Positions 1 through 5,883 of a DNA stretch of 64,000 bases are shown piece by piece. Location: the NCBI RefSeq assembly GCF_900142445.1, contig NZ_FRAV01000010.1:62001-126000 (forward strand). Reading direction: 5' to 3'. Each line of letters begins with the position of its first letter. Positions within the stretch are counted from its first letter, which is position 1. This DNA is from Chryseobacterium polytrichastri. GTDB taxonomy: Bacteria > Bacteroidota > Bacteroidia > Flavobacteriales > Weeksellaceae. A program made the position numbers and the translations under genes. The notes under the pieces are model-generated. The model worked only from the letters and a program-made list of their open reading frames with translations, was not told the DNA's origin and did no database searches.

Positions 1-408
1 ATCCGAAACGGCTAAAGTAGCGAAATCTTTTATCTTTTTATGATACTTTACAAGATCAGTAATATTTATCTCTGTTAAAATATCCGCATTCATGATTAAA
101 AAATCTTCCCCATGATCAAGGAATCTTCTAGCAAAAATCAAACCACCGCCAGTTTCCAGAAGTTCGTTGGCTTCATCAGAAATCTCAATGTTGCAATTGA
201 AATTGTTATTTTTCTTCAAAAACTCAACAATCTGATCTCCAAAATGATGGACATTGATCACGAAATCAGTGATTCCGAAACTCTTGAGATAATTTATATT
301 TCTTTCTAAAAGAGGAATACCATTAACCTTAGCCAAAGCCTTTGGATGATGATCTGTAAAAGGTTTCAGACGGGTACCTTTTCCCGCAGCGAAAATTAAA
401 GCCTTCAT
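1..408 (-). CDS. Sugar-phosphate nucleotidyltransferase, MurU/RmlA-like (3' end cut by window edge)
   Basis: The reading frame starts at the ATG complementary to 406-408 and stays open to base 1, so only the first 136 residues are present. The N-terminus MKALIFAAGKGTRLKPFT is the GxGTRLxPxT nucleotide-binding loop of sugar-1-phosphate nucleotidyltransferases, followed by HHPKAL, whose Pro-Lys is a conserved family feature. A later FLIMNADILTEI stretch matches the metal-binding Asp region. Such enzymes join NTP and a sugar 1-phosphate into an NDP-sugar. It lies downstream of a RapZ-type domain gene and an AmgK-like kinase on the same strand. In the AmgK/MurU pathway the pair converts MurNAc to UDP-MurNAc, so a MurU-like role is inferred; GDP-mannose or glucose-1-phosphate enzymes share the same fold and cannot be excluded. 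Confidence 0.85.
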   Translation of the reverse strand, partial: MKALIFAAGKGTRLKPFTDHHPKALAKVNGIPLLERNINYLKSFGITDFVINVHHFGDQIVEFLKKNNNFNCNIEISDEANELLETGGGLIFARRFLDHGEDFLIMNADILTEINITDLVKYHKKIKDFATLAVSD

Positions 409-418
409 ATAGTATGGG

Positions 419-514
419 TAATGAGTAATTGGTAATAAGTAATAATGGTGTATAAATAATAATTAATATAATTTAACGAAGTTAAAAATATTACTCATTA
501 CCAATTACTTATCA
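419..514. repeat. Imperfect inverted repeat built of TAAT-rich heptads
   Basis: Arms at 419-443 and 490-514 match at 22 of 25 positions as an inverted repeat, separated by 46 AT-rich bases. Each arm is a run of TAATnnG-like units (TAATGAG, TAATTGG, TAATAAG). The right arm overlaps the stop codon of the RapZ-domain gene. It looks like a dispersed flavobacterial palindromic repeat and may fold in the transcript between the RapZ-domain and nucleotidyltransferase genes. Confidence 0.6.
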
Positions 515-921
515 CTCATGTTAAGTTGGTGTTGTTCATCATGATGCAGCGTTACATTCGTTCCTTCAGGATATTTTTCTTTGATAAATTCTGCAATTTT
601 TATCGCACAGTATACAGATCTGTGTTGTCCGCCTGTACATCCGAAATTAATTTGTAGGTTTTCAAAACCTCTTGATAAATAGTTATCGATGTTGATAGAA
701 ACGATGCTTTTTATAAGCTCTAAAAATTTAGGCATTTCAGTTTTTGTTTCAAGATATTCCTGAACGCCAATGTCATTTCCTGTTTGAATTTTATATTCTT
801 CAATTCTTCCAGGGTTTAAAATTCCTCTACAATCGAAGGCGAAGCCACCTCCGTTTCCTGATTCGTCTTTAGGAATTCCTCCTTTTTTGTATGAAAAACT
901 GTGGATGTCTATGTGTAGCAT
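505..921 (-). CDS. Stand-alone RapZ C-terminal-domain protein
   Basis: This 138-residue protein corresponds to the C-terminal half of RapZ (YvcJ family) and lacks the N-terminal P-loop kinase-like half. The signature is INFGCTGGQHRSVYCA, close to the GCTGGxHRSV motif of RapZ, with an early LHIDIHSFSYKKGGIP segment and a GGFAFDCRGILNPGR segment also typical of the family. In E. coli the RapZ C-terminal domain senses glucosamine-6-phosphate and controls GlmS; whether that holds here is unknown. Its position between an AmgK-like kinase and a MurU-like nucleotidyltransferase points to amino-sugar metabolism. The C-terminus ends in a short NMSDK tail read from the inverted repeat that overlaps its stop codon. 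Confidence 0.85.
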   Translation of the reverse strand: MLHIDIHSFSYKKGGIPKDESGNGGGFAFDCRGILNPGRIEEYKIQTGNDIGVQEYLETKTEMPKFLELIKSIVSINIDNYLSRGFENLQINFGCTGGQHRSVYCAIKIAEFIKEKYPEGTNVTLHHDEQHQLNMSDK

Positions 922-988
922 TTTCTTTTATATTTAATGTTGAACGGTTAAGTTCATTATGTTTATTATTAATTTTTCGGTCTATTTT

Positions 989-1052
989 GTCATTCCGGAG
1001 GAATCTAAACTGAGTTTTTTAAAGAGATCCTTCGACTTCGCTCAGGATGACA
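989..1052. repeat. Small dispersed repeat with TGTCAT...ATGACA ends
   Basis: This 64-bp element in the gap between the kinase and RapZ-domain genes begins TGTCATTCCGGAGGAATCT and ends CTTCGCTCAGGATGACA. Its ends are short inverted repeats (TGTCATTCC against GGATGACA). The right half, CCTTCGACTTCGCTCAGGA, recurs with one substitution as both arms of the perfect palindrome at 26155-26240, which shows it is a dispersed family in this genome. Confidence 0.65.
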
Positions 1053-1104
1053 TTGCTAATACTAATTATTTAAATGAGCATATTCTTAAAAGCTTAAAAG
1101 AATC

Positions 1105-2124
1105 TTAATGGTTTAAAACTTCTTCAATTTTTAAGCTTATTTTCTCTAAACTCAATTGTTGTATCACTTTTTCAAGCTCAGGATAATCTTTCATGTTTTC
1201 CCAAGTTTGAGCAAATTCTGTAATGTTTTCTATTCCTTTTTCAATACTTGCAATGAAATGTTGTTTCCTTTGAATTAGGCCTCTAAAGCCATATGCTCCC
1301 AAAACCTGTAAGAATCTCATCAGTTGAATTGGTTTAACCGATTTTCTTAGTTGAACTTGATTTTTTTCATTTTCAAATTGTTGAATGTAGAATTCCAGCA
1401 TCTCGTTTTTAAAATCTTCAGGAAAATTAGCTTTCGCCTGAAAAAGAAAAGAAATGACATCATACATTAAAGGTCCCTTCATCGCAGACTGATAATCGAT
1501 AAATGAGATATCATTATTTTCATTCACCATAATGTTTCTTGCCTGAAAATCGCGGATCATTAATCCTTTGGGTTCAAGGTTTTCGATGAGGTTCACAATT
1601 TTTTTAAATTCTTTAAGCAGAGTAGATTTATGATATTCCAGCTCAAGAACATCTGCCACAAAGTTTTTAAAATAATATAAATCGTGAATGACGGGAAGCT
1701 CATCATAACTTTCATATTCAAAAGTTTGATGGTAATCTATTTTCCCTTGGGTCTGCCTTTGAAGTTGAAAAAGTTTTTCTAATGTCTGCTTTACCAATGA
1801 TCTTACATTTTCAGATAAGCCTTCTTTTGAAATAACTTCAGAAAGTGTATTTCCTCCTAAAAACTCCTGGATATATATTTTCCGGTCATCAGAAATGGAG
1901 AAAATAGTAGGAGTACTAAGGTTGAGTTGAGAAAATATATCTGAAAAATAAAAAAAACTTTCATTCTCCTGAATGTTTTCATTGTATGTAATGATGTATT
2001 TTTTGTTATCGGATTGGGCCACGAAATTTACCCTCGCAGAACCGCTTTGAGCCAATGTGATGAACTCAGAAGATTTTTTACCAATATAGTTTTCAAAAAA
2101 TCGTTTTGCGTTTTCGGAAGTCAT
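1105..2124 (-). CDS. Aminoglycoside-phosphotransferase-fold sugar kinase, AmgK-like
   Basis: A 339-residue APH-fold kinase. The catalytic loop reads MIRDFQARNIMV and is followed by the metal-binding FIDYQSAMKGPLMYDVISFL, a combination that resembles AmgK (anomeric MurNAc/GlcNAc kinase) more than antibiotic kinases. An N-terminal SGSARVNFV segment fits the nucleotide loop. AmgK phosphorylates the anomeric hydroxyl of MurNAc, and MurU then makes UDP-MurNAc; the MurU-like gene at 1-408 lies two genes downstream. A role in cell-wall sugar recycling is therefore inferred. A TATATTTG promoter element at 2135-2142 lies upstream, back to back with the xrtF promoter. The alternative is a kinase for another sugar. 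Confidence 0.8.
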   Translation of the reverse strand: MTSENAKRFFENYIGKKSSEFITLAQSGSARVNFVAQSDNKKYIITYNENIQENESFFYFSDIFSQLNLSTPTIFSISDDRKIYIQEFLGGNTLSEVISKEGLSENVRSLVKQTLEKLFQLQRQTQGKIDYHQTFEYESYDELPVIHDLYYFKNFVADVLELEYHKSTLLKEFKKIVNLIENLEPKGLMIRDFQARNIMVNENNDISFIDYQSAMKGPLMYDVISFLFQAKANFPEDFKNEMLEFYIQQFENEKNQVQLRKSVKPIQLMRFLQVLGAYGFRGLIQRKQHFIASIEKGIENITEFAQTWENMKDYPELEKVIQQLSLEKISLKIEEVLNH

Positions 2125-2134
2125 AATATGGAAA

Positions 2135-2142
2135 CAAATATA
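2135..2142 (-). promoter_or_regulatory. -7 element TATATTTG for the AmgK-like kinase operon
   Basis: A perfect TAnnTTTG match on the minus strand, 10 nt upstream of the kinase ATG. Only 20 bp separate it from the divergent xrtF element at 2163-2170, so the two promoters share one short regulatory region. No clear -33 TTG was found. Confidence 0.55.
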
Positions 2143-2162
2143 CTAATTATCAGTTGATTTTT

Positions 2163-2170
2163 TATCTTTG
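2163..2170 (+). promoter_or_regulatory. -7 element TATCTTTG for xrtF, predicted leaderless
   Basis: A perfect TAnnTTTG match whose last base lies 4 nt before the chosen ATG of xrtF. Transcription normally starts about 7 nt after this element, which would put the RNA 5' end at the start codon. This also argues against the upstream TTG at 2154 as the start. Confidence 0.55.
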
Positions 2171-2174
2171 CTTT

Positions 2175-2705
2175 ATGCTAAAGGATTTTAAACCAGTTTT
2201 GAGCATTTTATTACGCTTCATCATTATTTATTTGGTGTTGCTTTTTGGGTATCAGTTTTATCTGAATGAATTTAAAGGAACAGGGCTTGATCCTTTTTCA
2301 AGAATGATTGCGGATCAGGTAATGTGGATTCAGAATTTAGTAAGTTTTCCCACAAAACTGTATGATGATATTCGCGGAGAATCTGTTTGGTTTAATGTGA
2401 AGAATTATTATCCAACAAGGATGGTGGAGGGATGTAACGCTATTTCTGTGATGATTCTTTTTGTATCTTTTGTTTTCGCTTTTTATAAAGGAGCAAAAAC
2501 ATTTATTTTTGTTCTCATCGGACTCATTATTCTTTATATTATGAATGTATTGAGAATTGCGGGTTTGAATGTTGTAATGACAGATCATCAGCAATATGGT
2601 AAAATGTCACATGATTATATTTTCCCGGCAGTAATCTACGGAAGTGTGGTTTTACTTTGGCTTGTTTGGATTAAATTCTTTGCTTTAAAAAATGAAAATT
2701 CTTAG
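2175..2705 (+). CDS. xrtF: Exosortase family protein XrtF
   Basis: A 176-residue polytopic membrane protein of the exosortase/archaeosortase family, cysteine transpeptidases that cut C-terminal sorting tails at the membrane. The three conserved catalytic residues are visible: Cys87 in VEGCNAISVM, Arg127 in NVLRIAGLN and His146 in MSHDYIFPA. The length and the neighbour fit the flavobacterial XrtF subtype. I chose the ATG at 2175 over an in-frame TTG at 2154 because the TATCTTTG promoter lies between them. The stop overlaps the next gene by 14 bp, so the two are translationally coupled. No obvious substrate with a matching C-terminal sorting tail is encoded in this window. Confidence 0.9.
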   Translation: MLKDFKPVLSILLRFIIIYLVLLFGYQFYLNEFKGTGLDPFSRMIADQVMWIQNLVSFPTKLYDDIRGESVWFNVKNYYPTRMVEGCNAISVMILFVSFVFAFYKGAKTFIFVLIGLIILYIMNVLRIAGLNVVMTDHQQYGKMSHDYIFPAVIYGSVVLLWLVWIKFFALKNENS

Positions 2706-3129
2706 TTGGCTTCTTGTAATATTAGGCGTTGTTGGACTTGTAAGTGTGAGAGCACTTGAAGACAAAATCTTCTATGATCCTTTTCTCAATTATTTTCATG
2801 AGGCTAATAAAAATATTTCGTTTCCTCCTTTTGAATGGGGAAAACTGATTGTAGGGTACCTTTTCAGATTTATTTTAAACTTATTCTTTTCCTGTGTAAT
2901 CATTCATTTTATATTTAAAAATAAAGAATGGACGATCCAAGGAGCTTTATTAATCACAATAATTTTCGCGATTACGTTTCCGATTTATCTGTATTGTATC
3001 TATGATAGATTTGAGATTGGCTACCTATTTTCTTTTTACATGAGAAGATTTGTAATTCAGCCTTTGATTTTACTTTTGATTGTTCCGATGTTTTATTATA
3101 GAAAGCAAATGGGTAAAGAAGTTCAATAA
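2692..3129 (+). CDS. Exosortase F-associated membrane protein
   Basis: A 145-residue protein with about four hydrophobic helices, encoded directly after xrtF and overlapping it by 14 bp. An N-terminal helix is followed by a conserved-looking loop (DPFLNYFH, FPPFEWGKL) and three further helices, ending with a basic tail. Its place beside xrtF, its size and its topology match the small membrane protein that accompanies XrtF in flavobacteria. Its biochemical role is not known; assistance in substrate recognition or stability of the exosortase is a guess. Confidence 0.8.
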   Translation: MKILSWLLVILGVVGLVSVRALEDKIFYDPFLNYFHEANKNISFPPFEWGKLIVGYLFRFILNLFFSCVIIHFIFKNKEWTIQGALLITIIFAITFPIYLYCIYDRFEIGYLFSFYMRRFVIQPLILLLIVPMFYYRKQMGKEVQ

Positions 3130-3183
3130 ATTTCTAAATACAAATTTCCACTAATATTCTTCACCAATAACACAATTTTGTCA

Positions 3184-3245
3184 TCAATAGGAACGGGTTT
3201 TAACCCGTTTAATTAAGGTAATATTATCAATTGGCTTTAGCCAAA
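3184..3245. repeat. Double-hairpin intergenic repeat
   Basis: Two short perfect palindromes stand in the gap between convergent genes: AACGGGTT-TT-AACCCGTT at 3192-3209 and TTGGCT-TT-AGCCAA at 3231-3244. The layout resembles a dispersed repeat common in Chryseobacterium-type genomes (statement from memory). Placed between two gene ends, it could act as a bidirectional terminator. Confidence 0.6.
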
Positions 3246-3272
3246 ACTTGAAATTTTTTATCTAAATTGAAA

Positions 3273-4271
3273 TTATTCGATGGTATGTTTAACTTCTCTA
3301 GTAACATTCTCAGCTGTCCATTCTACTCGTTTTACAAATTCTTTTTCGCGGACTGGGCAGTCTGCAATCTGGCATACAGGACATGAAACAGTTCTGCAGT
3401 CATCCATATGGAAATTAAATTCTACGGTACGTTTTGTGTTTTTGGCTAAAAGAATAATCACTTTTTCCATTTCTTTATGGGCATCACGCAAGGTGTAATA
3501 CCAAGGAAGAGTGATATGAGCATCGATATGCAGGGAAGCTCCAAATTGCTGGATTTTCATATTATGAATATCAATCCATTCTGTTTTTCTATTATTTTCA
3601 AGAATATGAACAATCTGATTTAATAAATCTGGGTCTTGTTCATCCATTATTCCGCTTAAAGATTTACGGACAATCTTGTATCCCACAAAAATAATATATG
3701 CTCCAAAAACTAGTGCTACGGCTGAATCTATCCAATAAATTTTGGTGAAATAAACAACGACTAAACTAATCACCACACCCAATGTTGTAATGGTATCAGA
3801 CTGAAGGTGTTTTCCGGAAGAAATCAACACTAAAGAGTTTTCTCTTTTTCCTTTGTTGATGGAAATGTAGCCTAAATAATAATTTACAATCGCGGTTGCA
3901 GCAATAATCCAGATTCCCCAATCAAGTTTATTTAATACTTTGCCGATGATTAAACTGTTGATGCCTTCATAGATGATCATGATCCCCGCAATAGCGATCA
4001 AAGCACCCTCTATTCCCGATGTTACGAATTCTACTTTTCCGTGACCGTACGGGTGGTCTTCGTCCTTTGGTTTTGCGGCAAGATGTAAAGAGTAAAGTCC
4101 CATAAATGCACTAATGACATTCACTATACTTTCCATAGCATCAGAAAATACAGCATCGGAATTAGTTAATTTCCAAGCAACGATTTTTCCTATAAATAGA
4201 ATAATTCCAAAAGTGGCAATCCATTTTTGAAAGCCTATTTTATCTTTATTGATATTCTTCTGAACGTTCAT
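3273..4271 (-). CDS. Cation diffusion facilitator (CDF) family metal exporter
   Basis: A 332-residue inner-membrane transporter with about six helices and a cytoplasmic C-terminal domain, expected to export divalent metal by proton antiport. HPYGHGKVEF after helix 2 is the CDF family signature, and helix 5 carries the metal-site HLQSD (HxxxD). Helix 2, however, reads SDAMESIVN where the usual motif is (H/D)xxxD, so one conserved acidic ligand appears to be Asn; this may alter metal choice. The C-terminus is Cys-rich (DDCRTVSCPVCQIADCPV), an unusual extra potential metal-binding site. It follows asd on the same strand, separated by a terminator hairpin, so it is probably expressed on its own. 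Confidence 0.9.
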   Translation of the reverse strand: MNVQKNINKDKIGFQKWIATFGIILFIGKIVAWKLTNSDAVFSDAMESIVNVISAFMGLYSLHLAAKPKDEDHPYGHGKVEFVTSGIEGALIAIAGIMIIYEGINSLIIGKVLNKLDWGIWIIAATAIVNYYLGYISINKGKRENSLVLISSGKHLQSDTITTLGVVISLVVVYFTKIYWIDSAVALVFGAYIIFVGYKIVRKSLSGIMDEQDPDLLNQIVHILENNRKTEWIDIHNMKIQQFGASLHIDAHITLPWYYTLRDAHKEMEKVIILLAKNTKRTVEFNFHMDDCRTVSCPVCQIADCPVREKEFVKRVEWTAENVTREVKHTIE

Positions 4272-4288
4272 AAGTTTGATAAAAAAAA

Positions 4289-4308
4289 GAATCTCAATTT
4301 TGAGACTC
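4289..4308 (-). terminator. Rho-independent terminator after asd
   Basis: A hairpin with GAGTCTCAA pairing TTGAGATTC (one mismatch) is followed, on the minus strand, by a run of T residues. It lies 17 bases beyond the asd stop and before the CDF exporter. Confidence 0.7.
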
Positions 4309-4325
4309 TTTTTTATTTTGTTAGT

Positions 4326-5318
4326 TTATACTAAGTTGTTTGCTACAAGGTATTCTGCGATCTGTACTGCGTTGGTTGCAGCGCCTTTTCGCAGATTATC
4401 TGCTACAATCCAGAGGTTGAGCGTTTTCGGCTGGGAGAGGTCTCGCCTGATTCTTCCGACGAACACTTCATCTTTCCCTTCTGAATATAGTGGCATTGGA
4501 TATTCGTTGTTTTTAACGTTGTCCATTACAATCACTCCCGGAGTTTCAGCTAAGATTTTTCTTACTTCATCAAGTTCAAATTCATTTTCAAACTCAATGT
4601 TTACACTTTCAGAATGTCCTCCCTGAACCGGAACTCTTACTGCTGTTGCTGTTAAATTAAATGTATCATCCCCTAAAATTTTCTTAGGTTCTTTCATTAA
4701 TTTAATCTCTTCTTTTGTATAATCATCATCAGAAAAAACATCACAATGTGGTAATGCATTTTTAAAGATCTGATAAGGATATACTTTTGCAACAGAGTCG
4801 TCTCCGTTTATTTCTCCGTTTAATTGATCTACAGCAGCTTTCCCAGTTCCTGTTACAGATTGGTAGGTAGAAACAATTACTCTTTTTAAATCATATATTT
4901 TGTTTAGTGGGCCTAAAACCATCACCAACTGAATCGTAGAACAGTTTGGATTTGCGATAATCTTATCTTCCTTTGTCAATACATCAGCATTGATCTCTGG
5001 AACCACCAATTTTTTATCAGGATCCATTCTCCAAGCAGAAGAATTGTCGATCACTGTAATGCCTGCTTCTGCAAATTTCGGAGCATATTCAAGCGATGTT
5101 GAACCACCTGCTGAAAAAAGTGCAATATCAGGTTTGGCAGCTATAGCGTCGTCGATGCTTACGATAGTGTAATCTACCTGTTTATACTTCACCTGTTTAC
5201 CAATAGATCTTTCCGAAGCTACCGGAATTAATTCAGTTATAGGGAAATTTCTCTCTTCGAGAACTTTAAGCATCACTTGTCCAACCATTCCTGTTGAACC
5301 TACTACAGCTACTTTCAT
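4326..5318 (-). CDS. asd: Aspartate-semialdehyde dehydrogenase
   Basis: A 330-residue enzyme that reduces L-4-aspartyl phosphate to L-aspartate 4-semialdehyde with NADPH, on the path to lysine/diaminopimelate, threonine and methionine. The N-terminal Rossmann motif is VAVVGSTGMVGQVML. The active-site cysteine lies in IIANPNCSTIQLV, the glycine-rich QSVTGTGKAAVDQL segment follows, and the catalytic His is in VPVQGGHSESV. The C-terminal GRIRRDLSQPKTLNLW is also typical. Length fits the family. It sits 32 bp downstream of a small membrane-protein gene on the same strand and may share its promoter. Confidence 0.97.
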   Translation of the reverse strand: MKVAVVGSTGMVGQVMLKVLEERNFPITELIPVASERSIGKQVKYKQVDYTIVSIDDAIAAKPDIALFSAGGSTSLEYAPKFAEAGITVIDNSSAWRMDPDKKLVVPEINADVLTKEDKIIANPNCSTIQLVMVLGPLNKIYDLKRVIVSTYQSVTGTGKAAVDQLNGEINGDDSVAKVYPYQIFKNALPHCDVFSDDDYTKEEIKLMKEPKKILGDDTFNLTATAVRVPVQGGHSESVNIEFENEFELDEVRKILAETPGVIVMDNVKNNEYPMPLYSEGKDEVFVGRIRRDLSQPKTLNLWIVADNLRKGAATNAVQIAEYLVANNLV

Positions 5319-5350
5319 TGTTTGATTAAAAAATTTAAATTAATATATAA

Positions 5351-5788
5351 TTAAGCTCCAAAGACTCTTGTCCATGGAAACGCGAATGCGAATAAACCAA
5401 CTGCAATTAATCCCATAATTACAATTTTCAAAGAAATACTATCGCTAGATTTTACTTTCTTATTGATGATTGTCATCAAAACGGCTGCAATTAGCATAGA
5501 AAAAGGATGTTCTACAAATGTTTGTCTGCTATAAGCATCACTCATTAATGTTCCAGATGCCATAGCAGCTTTTAAGCCTGGGGAAACAAATAATAAAAAG
5601 ATTCCCATTAAAAATTGCACGTGGAAGAAGATCATTGTGAAAAGGGTAGTCTTCTTTAAAAATTTATTTACTTTCCCACTGAAACCAAACATGGTAGCTA
5701 GTAAAGCGATAATAAATAATGTTACTAATAGAAGCTCTAAATACCCAAATCCCTTATGGGCACTCAATAAAATCTTGTAAAAATCCAT
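5351..5788 (-). CDS. Small four-helix membrane protein with intramembrane histidines
   Basis: A 145-residue protein with four predicted membrane helices. Histidines lie in or near helices (SAHKGFGY, FFHVQF, VEHPFS), the kind of arrangement seen in small b-type cytochromes, so heme binding is possible but not shown. I do not recognise a named family with certainty. A TATATTTG element at 5817-5824 lies about 28 bp upstream of the ATG, just past the terminator of the TonB receptor gene, and the next gene (asd) follows after 32 bp, so this gene likely heads a two-gene unit. Confidence 0.7.
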   Translation of the reverse strand: MDFYKILLSAHKGFGYLELLLVTLFIIALLATMFGFSGKVNKFLKKTTLFTMIFFHVQFLMGIFLLFVSPGLKAAMASGTLMSDAYSRQTFVEHPFSMLIAAVLMTIINKKVKSSDSISLKIVIMGLIAVGLFAFAFPWTRVFGA

Positions 5789-5816
5789 AATCCTATTTTT
5801 TCTTTTTTTCTAGTCA

Positions 5817-5824
5817 CAAATATA
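5817..5824 (-). promoter_or_regulatory. -7 element TATATTTG for the membrane protein / asd unit
   Basis: A perfect TAnnTTTG match on the minus strand. It lies immediately after the terminator hairpin of the upstream TonB receptor gene and 28 bases before the ATG. Confidence 0.55.
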
Positions 5825-5829
5825 GCAAA

Positions 5830-5852
5830 AATCCCGGCGAAAAGCCGGGATT
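5830..5852 (-). terminator. Strong rho-independent terminator of the TonB receptor gene
   Basis: AATCCCGGC pairs perfectly with GCCGGGATT around a GAAAA loop, followed on the minus strand by TTTTTGC. It is one of the few GC-rich stretches in the window. Confidence 0.9.
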
Positions 5853-5883
5853 GATATTTATAAAATCTAATGTTTTTATATGA

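Noticed and set aside
112..309. Open frame of 65 codons on the plus strand
   Set aside because: It lies antisense within the nucleotidyltransferase gene, whose motifs are clear on the minus strand.
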